DNA of 36,461 bases from JANQRV01 sp964533785 (GCA_964533785.1 CAZHNG010000017.1:1-36461); one strand, 5' to 3'. Counted from the first letter of the stretch, positions 16,177 through 24,445 are shown. The notes: generated from the letters alone by a model not told the origin. Numbers and translations are program-made.

Positions 16177-17151
16177 ATGGATTGGCATTTATTGTTTGAC
16201 AACCTAAGTAATCCTGCCCTACTATTCTTTTTTTTAGGAATTGTAGCGGTGCAGTTCAAAAGTGATCTGGCCATACCGGCCAATTCTTCAAAATTCATTT
16301 CTCTATATTTACTCTTATCTATTGGTTTCAAAGGTGGCCAGGAATTATCGCATAGCCATCTGGATCAGGAGATCTTTTGGTCATTATTTTGTGGTTTAAT
16401 GCTGGCATTATTGGTGCCCTTTTACGCATATTTTATTCTGCGAAGAAAATTTAACGTCAGTAATGCCGGGGCGGTTGCTGCTTCCTACGGTTCAGTTAGT
16501 GCGGTCACCTTTGTAACGGCCATATCCTTTCTGGAAATGGAACAAATTACCTATGGTGGTCATATGGTGGCAGTAATGGCATTGATGGAGGCCCCTTCGA
16601 TCATAGTGGGGGTGCTCTTAATTGCTCTGTTCGATAAGGAAAACAACAGCAACATAAAAATGGGTGGAATCATTAAGCACTCATTGACAAATGGTAGCGT
16701 GATGCTGATACTGGGCAGCCTGGTGATCGGCTTTATCGCCAATGAACAACAAGCGGAGGGTATCCGGCCCTTTACGACTGATATATTCAAAGGATTTTTG
16801 GCCGTGTTTCTATTGGATATGGGGATTACGAGCGGTAAGGAGATCATGGCATTGCTCAGGAAAGGATGGTTTGCTTTTTCGTTTGCGATTGTCATTCCCT
16901 TTATAAATGGTTGTATTGTGGCTTTTTTGAGCGGTGCTTTTATCGAGACTGCGGGTAACCGGTTCTTGTTGTCAATATTAGCGGCAAGTGCTTCTTATAT
17001 CGCGGTGCCGGCGGCCATGCGGATCGCGGCTCCAAAAGCTAACCCCAGCTTGTACATTCCTATGGCCCTGGCTATTACTTTTCCTTTTAATATTACCCTG
17101 GGGATGCCCGTTTATATGTGGATCGTGAAAGTGGTATATCCGACTTTGTGA
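16177..17151 (+). CDS. sbtA: SbtA-type sodium-dependent bicarbonate transporter
   Basis: Integral inner-membrane protein of 324 residues matching the sodium-dependent bicarbonate transporter family (SbtA, formerly DUF897), which imports bicarbonate with sodium. Family features seen are the opening LLFDNLSNPALLFFFLGIVA, the SIGFKGGQEL segment near residue 49, AVAASYGSVSAVTFVTAIS near 104, a cytoplasmic loop around 160-175, and the second-half repeat with FLLDMGITSGKEI near 214 and LAASASYIAVPAAMRIAAPKA near 270. About ten membrane segments in two similar halves fit the fold. It is slightly shorter than cyanobacterial SbtA (about 370), mainly through a short central loop. No carboxysome, RuBisCO or SbtB gene is in the window, so a role in feeding carboxylases (anaplerotic or lipid synthesis) or pH/CO2 adaptation is more likely than carbon fixation. 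It ends two bases before the convergent DUF6265 gene. Confidence 0.9.
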   Translation: MDWHLLFDNLSNPALLFFFLGIVAVQFKSDLAIPANSSKFISLYLLLSIGFKGGQELSHSHLDQEIFWSLFCGLMLALLVPFYAYFILRRKFNVSNAGAVAASYGSVSAVTFVTAISFLEMEQITYGGHMVAVMALMEAPSIIVGVLLIALFDKENNSNIKMGGIIKHSLTNGSVMLILGSLVIGFIANEQQAEGIRPFTTDIFKGFLAVFLLDMGITSGKEIMALLRKGWFAFSFAIVIPFINGCIVAFLSGAFIETAGNRFLLSILAASASYIAVPAAMRIAAPKANPSLYIPMALAITFPFNITLGMPVYMWIVKVVYPTL

Positions 17152-17153
17152 TT

Positions 17154-17639
17154 TTATTGCAGATCAATTCGTTGAAATATGAATGGGACTTCCCGGCTTT
17201 CGTCGGAAATTACCGCTACCAGACTATCACCCGCAATTGCATAATGAATTTTTTTGGGAAATTCATTGGCGGCATTCTCACAGATAAATGCCTCTTTCTC
17301 AATTGCTGTTAAGGCGAAAATGGTAGGCTGTTGGCTTCCTTTTCCCGTTACTTCGTATTGCCATCTATCATTGGATTGAACCAGTATAATCTGCTCTTGC
17401 CAGACGGTATCCGCGTCTTCCATGGTAAATCCGGAACCAAGGTATTCGGTGCTGCTTTTCTTATTCCAATACTCATAAGTCTCTTTACCAGCACTTTCAT
17501 TGATTCTTTGCCAACCCCCTAATAGCCAATCAAAGTTTTCTGCTGCCGTAGCTTGCTCTACACTGTTATTATTAACGTTTTCCGGAGCAGTACAGGAAAG
17601 GATAGATACCATAATGAAAAGGGCGAATAAATTTTTCAT
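17154..17639 (-). CDS. DUF6265 family lipoprotein
   Basis: Lipoprotein of 161 residues. The signal segment ends in the lipobox ILSC (Cys at residue 16). After a short linker the protein has WLLGGWQRINE near residue 40, KETYEYWNKKSSTEYLGSGF, and then strands such as IILVQSNDRWQYEV and PTIFALTAIEKEAFICENAA. This WLxGxW opening and beta-rich layout matches DUF6265, a lipocalin-like family of unknown function in Bacteroidota. It is the last of four minus-strand lipoprotein genes (17154-21396), separated from the serine hydrolase by 58 bases, so co-transcription is possible. A TATGCTTG box (one change from TAnnTTTG) precedes its start and may instead give it its own promoter. Confidence 0.8.
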   Translation of the reverse strand: MKNLFALFIMVSILSCTAPENVNNNSVEQATAAENFDWLLGGWQRINESAGKETYEYWNKKSSTEYLGSGFTMEDADTVWQEQIILVQSNDRWQYEVTGKGSQQPTIFALTAIEKEAFICENAANEFPKKIHYAIAGDSLVAVISDESREVPFIFQRIDLQ

Positions 17640-17697
17640 TTAAAGTTTTGTTTTATCGGGTATGACAATTATACAAGCATAGCACTATGAAAATACA

Positions 17698-18999
17698 TCA
17701 ATTTTTAGAAACGGGAGAAAATATTTTCTGCTCATATTTATAAACGGCGTCTCTAACCTGGCCGAAACTGGCGTCGGGTAAATTAGAAAATCCCACCGCT
17801 CCACTCTTTTTTTCAGGATTGAAATATAAAAAGGAATAAACGCCGATCGATCCTCCATTATGGAGCCGAATGCCGGAAGCAGAAACCGCCCAGAAGATGC
17901 CTACATTGTATTCATCATTGAGTGGGAATTCATCTCTCGGCTCATCAAAATAGGAGCTATCCAACTGAGGCTCAAAAAGAGTTTGGTACGATGTTGTTTG
18001 CAATAATTTGCCTCCACCGTGGTATCCTTTGATCATTTCAACCAAGTATTTGGTCATATCTTCAATATTGGATTTCAAATCGCCCGATGTATAACCGACG
18101 TATAGATATTTGGGATGCTCAATGGCAACTTGGGGGTCATCCCAGTCGTCGGGCCGGTAAATTTTACTTGACAAGGTGCTGTCTATATCTTCGTAAAACC
18201 AGCCCGTATTATTCATTTGTAAAGGTTGAAAAATATATTGGTCAGTAAATTCATTAAAGGTCATTTCGGTTTTGATTTCAACAATCCTGGCGGCAAGGTC
18301 AGCCCCTAAATTAGAGTATTCGTACTTTGTTCCTGGAGGATAATCGCGAAAATTGGTTTCCGAATACCATTTTCCATTTGGAGATAAATATTTTTCTAAA
18401 CTCTCACCCAAGGTTATGTATTTCCCCAGTCTGTAATAGGCTAGGTCCTGTTCAATTATAGCTTCTAAGGTATCGTTCTCATAAGTTAATTCTTCCAGCA
18501 AGACGATGTCCGCTTCACCAACTTCTTCAGGATCAAAATCATCTACCAGGCCCGCTGTATGAGTCACCAAGTGCCTTACCGTAATAGGAACATCAGGAAA
18601 ATGTGGATTGAATATTTCATAGGGTAGAATATCATTGACTTTTTCATCCAGATTCAACTTCCCCATCTCTATTAATTTCATAATACTTACCCCGATGAAG
18701 GTCTTCGCAATGGATGCGATGAAATTGACCGTGGTAGGGGTGAAAGGAATACTATCCTTCAAATTGGAATAGCCAAATCCTTTTTTGTACAATACCTCCT
18801 TATCATTCAGGATCGCGACCGCAAATCCGGGAATAATGGAGGTTGTCCCAATTTGATCCAATTCAAAAGTTAGCGTATCTAAATACGACGTGATTTCTTG
18901 GTTTTCTGCGATTCCAGTGGCTGGAATTTTTTTATGCTCCTCAGTACAAGAAAAAAACAGAAATAAAAGTAATAAACTTAAAACATGCGACCTGTACAT
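17698..18999 (-). CDS. Beta-lactamase-fold serine hydrolase (class C/DD-peptidase-like) lipoprotein
   Basis: Serine hydrolase of 433 residues in the beta-lactamase/D-alanyl-D-alanine carboxypeptidase superfamily (peptidase S12-like). A short signal ends in the lipobox FFSC (Cys 18). The active-site SxxK motif is SIAK at residues 96-99, preceded by NFIA as usual. The YxN motif is YSN at 228-230 (within GTKYEYSNLGADLA). A C-terminal HNGG motif near residue 380 takes the place of KTG. RHLVTHTAGL near 142 is also diagnostic. Family members hydrolyse peptidoglycan peptides, D-amino acid peptides or esters; the substrate here is unknown, and a beta-lactam resistance role should not be assumed. The neighbours are also lipoprotein genes on the same strand. 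Confidence 0.92.
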   Translation of the reverse strand: MYRSHVLSLLLLFLFFSCTEEHKKIPATGIAENQEITSYLDTLTFELDQIGTTSIIPGFAVAILNDKEVLYKKGFGYSNLKDSIPFTPTTVNFIASIAKTFIGVSIMKLIEMGKLNLDEKVNDILPYEIFNPHFPDVPITVRHLVTHTAGLVDDFDPEEVGEADIVLLEELTYENDTLEAIIEQDLAYYRLGKYITLGESLEKYLSPNGKWYSETNFRDYPPGTKYEYSNLGADLAARIVEIKTEMTFNEFTDQYIFQPLQMNNTGWFYEDIDSTLSSKIYRPDDWDDPQVAIEHPKYLYVGYTSGDLKSNIEDMTKYLVEMIKGYHGGGKLLQTTSYQTLFEPQLDSSYFDEPRDEFPLNDEYNVGIFWAVSASGIRLHNGGSIGVYSFLYFNPEKKSGAVGFSNLPDASFGQVRDAVYKYEQKIFSPVSKN

Positions 19000-19060
19000 T
19001 TTTGAATTAAGATGCTAGCTTGTGGTCACCACCACTATTGTAAATTCCTATTTTTGGTCT

Positions 19061-19789
19061 TTAATTTGGAACGGGCAATTTAAGGGTCATCCCCTGCCCT
19101 AGTGTCATCCCATCTAAATGTCCCGCTAATTGACCATCTGATGTTTTAAAATGTAAATGCATATTGGTCGTATGATGGGTAAAGACTGCATGGTGACTCT
19201 TGGAGTAAAAACCGAGAATTTGGACGGGCTTGTTGGTCAATGTACCATGGGGCCCGGAAGTGATGTGTTTTTCGTGAGAGTGTTCCGTATCTCCTGCTTT
19301 CCAATCGACGACGTGCCAGTCAACAGTCTTAGCGACTCCATCGATCAGAAAGGGGAAGGGTTCATCAATATTGATCCCGTTGGTCTTAGCTACTTGCTCA
19401 ATGTGTTTTTCCAGGTCTTCATAACTGGAGACTTCATCTGGAATATCGAAGGAGTACCATTCATCAACAGCAGCGTAGACCAACAAGGCAGCATTGTGCC
19501 GGAAAGTATTATCGATCGTTAGAGTACCTTCTTGAACGGATGCAATGAAAGGCTTACTATTGAGAATTAGAACTTCCCCTTTCAGGTCTTCTACAGCTCC
19601 CAGCGCATAAAAGTGATCGACGTACCGAAAATCTATTATCTGTGCAGTAGCGGATAGGTCGCCTTCGTGCATGATATTCTTTAAGGCGCCATTGTATTTT
19701 ACTTTGAAATTCTGACTCGTTTCGGAAGTGGAAGTACAGGAAAAGGTTACTATGGCCAATAATAAGGATAGGGAATTTCCGGTTTGCAT
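19061..19789 (-). CDS. Acetolactate decarboxylase-like lipoprotein
   Basis: Protein of 242 residues related to alpha-acetolactate decarboxylase, which converts acetolactate to acetoin. The zinc site is conserved: H211, H213 and H224 (MHLHF followed by AGHLDGM) have the same H-x-H-x10-H spacing as His194/196/207 of the Brevibacillus enzyme. GEVLILNSKPF near residue 71 matches the region of catalytic Glu65, and FPFLIDGVAKTVDWH near 145 matches the RIDG segment. Two departures stand out: the arginine of RIDG is replaced by leucine, and the chain ends 18 residues after the last zinc ligand, so the C-terminal glutamate of the enzyme (Glu253) has no counterpart. It also has a lipobox (TFSC, Cys 18), placing it outside the cytoplasm. 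It may be an inactive or re-purposed homologue (inference). It lies between serine hydrolase and sulfatase lipoprotein genes. Confidence 0.82.
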   Translation of the reverse strand: MQTGNSLSLLLAIVTFSCTSTSETSQNFKVKYNGALKNIMHEGDLSATAQIIDFRYVDHFYALGAVEDLKGEVLILNSKPFIASVQEGTLTIDNTFRHNAALLVYAAVDEWYSFDIPDEVSSYEDLEKHIEQVAKTNGINIDEPFPFLIDGVAKTVDWHVVDWKAGDTEHSHEKHITSGPHGTLTNKPVQILGFYSKSHHAVFTHHTTNMHLHFKTSDGQLAGHLDGMTLGQGMTLKLPVPN

Positions 19790-19947
19790 AATTATTTATT
19801 TATAGTAAGTAGATTTTTACAATTGATTTTCAGGCGATTAAGATTTACTATCCGCCTCAGACGGATTAGCAAATCGAGACTTTCTGGCCTGCCTGTGGCA
19901 TCTGCAGTCTTACTTATGATTGGTTTGCGGCAACGATCCGACAATAG

Positions 19948-21396
19948 CTACTTTTTCCAAATTTGGCTTTCTGCGGTAATTTCAACATCCCAATCCTGCG
20001 CTGGATTGGGCTTGTACCTGGGATCGCTATCTTTCATAGGGAAAGGTTCTACGACTGTAAACAGCGATTCAAAATTAATTCTTCGTTCTTCAGTGTTGAG
20101 ACTATCAATTATGTTGTTAGTCTCCCAAGGATCTAAATGAAGATCAAAGAATTTTTCCGGCTTTCGATCGGAATTGATATATAGTTTGTAGCGCATATTT
20201 CTAAGCACCCGATCCCGAAAATTGAATTGATTTTCTACTCCTCCCGCAGTGAGTCTGGCATTATTTCCACCTCCCATGCTTAATATCCAGGATCGTTGAG
20301 ATTGATCGGCCTTATTGAGTAGTACATCTTTAAAAGAATGTCCATCAATAGGTTGTGACAACCCTTCCGGTTGTGGTCCCACCTCCGCGAGATCCAAAAG
20401 GGTTGGAAATAAGTCGCTGAAATCAATAAGCGCCTCTGACTCCTGTCCGGGTTCAATCTGGTCTTTCCAGCTTACGATAAATGGGACACATACTCCAGGT
20501 TCTGTCGTTTTCGCTTTTCCTCCCGCAACTAATCGACCTCTATAATGCCCCCTAATACTGCCGGTCGATCCATTGTCTGTTGTCCAGATAACGATCGTTT
20601 TATCTCTTACTTTCGTCTCTTCGAGAGTGCGTATAATGCTCCCGGTCAGTTTGTCGACATATTTCACCATGGCTTTGTGTTTGCCAAGCCTGGTTGTCGA
20701 AGAATCATCAGGGGTATTGATAAAAGGTGTATGCGGTAAAACCATGGGGTAGTAAATAAAGAACGGCTTTTCCCTGTTTTCCTGAATGAAGTTGTTGATG
20801 AAATTGGTAAACAGGTCCGGACCAAATGCCCCGTCGTAAGTTCTGGCCCCATCTAAAGTGAACAAATAAGGATCTTGATACCGGTTGGCGCTTTCAGCGA
20901 CGCCCGTTTCGTAGCCCGTCCACATACAAAAAGCATCAAATCCATTGCGGGTTAGCGCATCCGGTTCAACCCGAAAATCATCGATCTGCCATTTTCCGGC
21001 AATGCAGGTGGCATAGCCTGCTTTTTTCATCTCTTTGCCAAGGGATGGGTTCAACGACTCATCGTAATGTGCCCCACCTCCCCACCGTGGTACATCCCAA
21101 TGATTAACCCAGCCGTGCCTAAACGGGTATTGACCCGTCAATATCGTCATTCGGCTGGGGGTGCACTGTGGCATTGCATAGACATTATTGAATAGTACGC
21201 CACTTGCGGCAAGCGCATCAATATTGGGGGTTTCGATATCTTCAGCTCCGTAGGCACTGACCCATTCTTTACCTAGATCATCCACCAGTATCAGTACGAT
21301 ATTTGGCATTGAATCTTTAGTTTTGGTATCCACATTTGTAGTGCAGCATATTAGGGTAATGCAGATGAGCATATTGAACAGGTTGGCTCGATACAT
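19948..21396 (-). CDS. Arylsulfatase-family sulfatase lipoprotein
   Basis: Type I (formylglycine-dependent) sulfatase of 482 residues. A hydrophobic N-terminus ends in LICC (Cys 17 or 18), so it is a lipoprotein. The first metal-binding stretch PNIVLILVDDLG is at residues 31-42. The modification motif CTPSR at 78-82, followed by MTILTGQYPFRHG, is the cysteine-type signature oxidised by anaerobic or aerobic maturases. WTTDNGS near 270 supplies further metal ligands, followed by GHYRGRLVAGGKAKTTEPG with the catalytic lysine. It ends with the usual LFDLxxDPWE-type segment (FFDLHLDPWETNNI). The target is probably a sulfated polysaccharide or other sulfate ester. There is no sulfatase-maturase gene in the window; the radical SAM protein at 34101 is of a different family. 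It is the first gene of the minus-strand lipoprotein group. Confidence 0.95.
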   Translation of the reverse strand: MYRANLFNMLICITLICCTTNVDTKTKDSMPNIVLILVDDLGKEWVSAYGAEDIETPNIDALAASGVLFNNVYAMPQCTPSRMTILTGQYPFRHGWVNHWDVPRWGGGAHYDESLNPSLGKEMKKAGYATCIAGKWQIDDFRVEPDALTRNGFDAFCMWTGYETGVAESANRYQDPYLFTLDGARTYDGAFGPDLFTNFINNFIQENREKPFFIYYPMVLPHTPFINTPDDSSTTRLGKHKAMVKYVDKLTGSIIRTLEETKVRDKTIVIWTTDNGSTGSIRGHYRGRLVAGGKAKTTEPGVCVPFIVSWKDQIEPGQESEALIDFSDLFPTLLDLAEVGPQPEGLSQPIDGHSFKDVLLNKADQSQRSWILSMGGGNNARLTAGGVENQFNFRDRVLRNMRYKLYINSDRKPEKFFDLHLDPWETNNIIDSLNTEERRINFESLFTVVEPFPMKDSDPRYKPNPAQDWDVEITAESQIWKK

Positions 21397-21543
21397 CGGT
21401 ACTGGTTTGTTAATGAGAGTGTCTTTAAAGGTAGCAACAACTTTTAATATCCCCTAATTCAAGCATAGCTCTTACACCCGTAATAATTTTTTATTTTTAA
21501 ATTTAAATTAAGCCTTCACAACTGTCAATCAAAACGATCGATC

Positions 21544-23097
21544 ATGAAAACCTTCTTTAAGAGCCGATTTAATTACATACTTCCCCTGGTTTTTATACTG
21601 TCTTTTCATCTGCAGGCACAGGAAGTCCCCCTACAGGTCATCGTCATTGGTGCTCACCCCGATGATTGCGATTTAGATGCCGGCGGTACGGCTGCCCTCT
21701 GGGCGAGTATGGGCCATAACGTAAAATTTCTCTCCCTAACCAACGGTGACGCTGGCCACCAAAATCAAGGAGGAGGTGCACTGGCCAAACGACGCCGGGC
21801 TGAAGCAAAGGAATCCGCACGGCGGCTCGGCATCGCCGCCTACGAAGTGCTCGATAATCACGATGGAGAGCTTATTCCTTCTCTGGACGTTCGCTTGCAG
21901 GTCATCCGCCGCATTCGGCTTTGGCAGGCCGACGTAGTGATCTTGCCCCGCCCCAATGATTATCACCCCGATCATCGCAATACTGGTTTGGTAGTGCAGG
22001 ATGCCGCCTACATGGTTATCGTGCCTAATGTAGCTTCCGATACGCCGCCCCTGGAGAAAAACCCCGTCTTTCTGTACTCCCAGGATGGTTTTCAAAAACC
22101 CATGCCGTTCGAGCCGGATATTGCCGTCAACATCGATCCCGTCTTCGAGCGAAAGATCGATGGCCTGGACGCTCACGTCTCCCAATTCTACGAATGGCTG
22201 CCCTGGACCAACCAGGCCCTGGATCAGGTTCCGAAAGACGTAGTGGAAAGAAAACAATGGCTGGCTAAAGTACGTAGCCGGCCCGTGAAAGCAGCCTACC
22301 GGGAGTTGCTGGAAAAATGGTACGGACCTGAGATCGCCCAGGAAGTACAGCATGTAGAAACTTTTGAGATCTGCGAATACGGTCGCCAACCGGATGATGA
22401 TGAGATTCGCCGCTTGTTCCCCATGTTGGGACAAACGACACCTTCCTTGACGGCGGTTAGAAGCTCCGAACCTATAAAGGTGGATGGTCATCTGGAGGAG
22501 CCTGTATATCAATCGGCTCCCCGCAATTATCTTAAAAACAGTTTGACCAAAACCATGACAGACGATCCTGCCTATGAGACTTACGCTCAGGTCGCTTACG
22601 ACGATGATTATATGTACATCGCTTTTACCTGCAATGATCAGGATATCCACAGTAGCTTCACCGAACGGGATGAACATTTGTGGGAAGAGGAAGCGGTGGA
22701 AGTATTCATCGATACCGATGATCGCAACCCAAATGACTACGTAGAACTGGAAGTGTCCCCCCGTAATGTACTCTACGACAGTTATATTGTCGATCCCGAT
22801 AACATCGACGTAGAAGAAACGCTAAAATACAACCTGAAAGATATCCAAACGGCGGTTAATGTGAAGGGCACCGTCAACCAACGCCAGGATGAAGACCGTC
22901 AATGGACGGTGGAAATGGCCATTCCTTTCGCGGAAATTGCAGAAGGTTTTCATCCGGATCAACTGAGGCAGGCCGTCTGGCGGATCAATTTCTACCGGAT
23001 CAACCGGGATGATAATCCGCTGCAGTTTATGGCTTGGTCACCTACGCAGGGGAGTTTTCATCAGCCGGAAAAGTTTGGGACGATCAGATTTAGGTGA
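21544..23097 (+). CDS. PIG-L family deacetylase fused to a CBM9-like domain
   Basis: Exported two-domain protein of 517 residues with a signal peptide ending near residue 26 (LQAQ). The N-terminal PIG-L/LmbE domain (about 28-200) has the zinc motif AHPDD at 37-41 and HPDH at 141-144, with GGTAALWASMGHNVKFLS between them. This family hydrolyses N-acetyl groups from sugars such as GlcNAc derivatives. After a linker, residues about 305-517 form a CBM9/DOMON-like carbohydrate-binding domain: PIKVDGHLEEPVYQSAP, AYDDDYMYIAFTCNDQD, LWEEEAVEVFIDTDDR, and a final QFMAWSPTQGSFHQPEKFGT. A secreted deacetylase tethered to a carbohydrate module suggests action on an extracellular glycan. It is divergent from the sulfatase, with 147 bases between. 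Its 3' end overlaps the convergent DUF998 remnant by eight bases. Confidence 0.92.
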   Translation: MKTFFKSRFNYILPLVFILSFHLQAQEVPLQVIVIGAHPDDCDLDAGGTAALWASMGHNVKFLSLTNGDAGHQNQGGGALAKRRRAEAKESARRLGIAAYEVLDNHDGELIPSLDVRLQVIRRIRLWQADVVILPRPNDYHPDHRNTGLVVQDAAYMVIVPNVASDTPPLEKNPVFLYSQDGFQKPMPFEPDIAVNIDPVFERKIDGLDAHVSQFYEWLPWTNQALDQVPKDVVERKQWLAKVRSRPVKAAYRELLEKWYGPEIAQEVQHVETFEICEYGRQPDDDEIRRLFPMLGQTTPSLTAVRSSEPIKVDGHLEEPVYQSAPRNYLKNSLTKTMTDDPAYETYAQVAYDDDYMYIAFTCNDQDIHSSFTERDEHLWEEEAVEVFIDTDDRNPNDYVELEVSPRNVLYDSYIVDPDNIDVEETLKYNLKDIQTAVNVKGTVNQRQDEDRQWTVEMAIPFAEIAEGFHPDQLRQAVWRINFYRINRDDNPLQFMAWSPTQGSFHQPEKFGTIRFR

Positions 23098-23718
23098 TTG
23101 GGGTATTTTTTTCAGCTGGTATATTTTTATCCTTTAACAAACCAACGGCAGTAATCGCTGTCCAACCGAACACAACGGTAAATACCAATCGGTGTGTAAC
23201 GGGTATGGACCATAAACCAACTACGAGCCCAATCATGGCAGTTATAATCAAAATGGCGGCAATATTAGCGCGGAATCGAATATAATTTCCCAAAAGGCGA
23301 TTGGAAGATATCCTCGCCAGGCCGAATAGCCAGGAGGCAAGGGCGAGGCAAATCGCCACGATGTGGGCTTTAGAAACAGGGGAATCCGATTCCGCCAAAT
23401 CAACGGGAATGGATGTAAAAGCAAATCCCACCCCAAAAAGTGCCAACAGTACTCCCGTTAATTTATCCCTTAGAAAACCACCATAGGTTATTCCAAAGCA
23501 GATAAGTGTTATTCCTACTAGTACAAAACCAAATAAATTCCACCATATTGCATTGGCTCTCCTTTTGCCCCAAGTTTACTCACGAAATCATCCACGAAAT
23601 TAAAGGTTGGATTGAGGTTGCCGAAAGTAATTAATGATACAATGAAGATTAAAACAGCTGATAATCCGAATACCCCTGCTACTTTTTTACTTTGATTTTT
23701 CCGTGAAGTGGTGTGCAT
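23090..23718 (-). pseudogene. DUF998 membrane protein, frameshifted
   Basis: Two adjacent frames together make one DUF998-type membrane protein of about 210 residues. The first (from ATG 23718) carries a helix (VFGLSAVLIFIVSLITFG) and the family-typical NPTFNFVDDFVSKLGAKGEP, then stops at YLVLY. The next frame resumes at once with LVGITLICFGITYGGFLRDKL and four more hydrophobic segments. The shift lies in GGTTTTG at about 23520-23530, where one missing T in the run would restore a continuous GTT-TTT-GTA reading. It is therefore either a recent single-base loss or a sequence error. The start lies 19 bases downstream of a broken YdeI-like gene end. Neighbouring genes are also decayed, which favours genuine loss. 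Confidence 0.75.
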
Positions 23719-23736
23719 TTTTTTTCTTTTACGGCT

Positions 23737-23850
23737 TTACTTATCCTTCAATCCTTCGCCATTAAAAATCTTTCCAATGCATTTTTCAATTCTTGATACC
23801 CGCGTTTTTGGTTGTTTAGGAGCTGAAAAATAAATAATATATCTTTTTCT
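23737..23850 (-). pseudogene. C-terminal remnant of a YdeI/OmdA-like protein
   Basis: The minus strand encodes YFSAPKQPKTRVSRIEKCIG, then KIFNGEGLKDK and a TAA stop. I recognise this as the typical C-terminus of small YdeI/OmpD-associated family proteins. Upstream the frame meets a stop after about a dozen codons, and then the inverted-repeat element at 23851-24020. The rest of the gene is absent, so only the tail survives. No start codon is present. Confidence 0.6.
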
Positions 23851-24020
23851 TTAAGATTTGGACTTTTGACGCTAGACACTAGACGCTAGATTTTAGACAA
23901 CAAAACGCTGATATTCAATGGATATCAATTTTTCAGAATAAATAACCCCCCCTTGATTGTCAATTAGTTAGAATTTTTTGTCTAACTTCTAGAGTCTAGC
24001 GTCAAAAGTCTAGTTAAGAT
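23851..24020. mobile_element. Miniature inverted-repeat element with a 7-base direct repeat at each side
   Basis: The arms GACTTTTGACGCTAGAC (23861-23877) and GTCTAGCGTCAAAAGTC (23994-24010) are exact inverted copies of 17 bases, with looser pairing further in (TTTTAGACAA against TTGTCTAAC). Three bases outside each arm lies the same heptamer, TTAAGAT (23851-23857 and 24014-24020), as expected for a target-site duplication. The interior of about 115 bases is AT-rich and non-coding. The element lies between two gene remnants. It could be a MITE mobilised by a transposase encoded elsewhere in the genome. Confidence 0.65.
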
Positions 24021-24264
24021 GATAAAGGAGAATTAAATGTATCCTCAATTATTCGTTTTAGGTTCTCACCTTCTTCTTTCATGTGCTGACGGACTGCCGC
24101 AAACTCCTTGCGATGCGCCCATTTTCCAAGAGGGCCAACTCCTCACAGAAATACCTGAGCTGTAAATTCACAACCATCTCCTTTTGGCTCAAAAATGAAA
24201 GTCATCTTTGGAATGAACCAGCGGAAAAACCAATTGACCATTTTAAACTCAATGTAACGATTGG
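24014..24264 (-). pseudogene. C-terminal remnant of an SRPBCC-type protein
   Basis: The minus strand reads IEFKMVNWFFRWFIPKMTF, then IFEPKGDGCEFTAQVFL, an in-frame TGA (24143-24145), and on to GPLGKWAHRKEFAAVRQHMK and EEGENLKRIIEDTFNSPL before the real TAA. The pattern fits the second half of an SRPBCC (polyketide cyclase/START-like) protein. The N-terminal half is missing and the fragment is broken by a stop. It merges directly, in a different frame, with the TIGR03083-like N-terminus upstream. Confidence 0.6.
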
Positions 24265-24381
24265 AGATAACTTTTGCTTGTTCCAGTCGTCTGTTTCCAA
24301 TGACTTTAGCAATTCTATTAACTTTTCGTCTAATGGCTTGAAAAGTGGCCTGGTGTCAATTGGTATAATTCTTTGCTTCAT
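24202..24381 (-). pseudogene. N-terminal remnant of a TIGR03083/DinB-type protein
   Basis: Starting at ATG 24381 the frame reads MKQRIIPIDTRPLFKPLDEK, then LIELLKSLETDDWNKQKLSP. This is the characteristic N-terminus of maleylpyruvate-isomerase/DinB-like proteins (a four-helix bundle often with a metal site). From about residue 40 the translation loses resemblance, because the DNA switches to the SRPBCC fragment in another frame, and it stops at 24202. It appears to be a deletion junction joining the start of one gene to the end of another. Confidence 0.55.
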
Positions 24382-24445
24382 TTTTGCATCGTATTATTTT
24401 TGTCCACCCACTTATTACTGTCATCCACAAAGCAAATGGTCCCAT

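Noticed and set aside
21736..22677. 313-codon frame on the minus strand opposite the PIG-L gene
   Set aside because: It lies wholly inside a well-supported gene on the other strand and has no family features or start context.
23861..24010. CRISPR-like repeated GACGCTAGAC units
   Set aside because: There are only a few short direct copies without regular spacers; the pattern is explained by the inverted-repeat arms.
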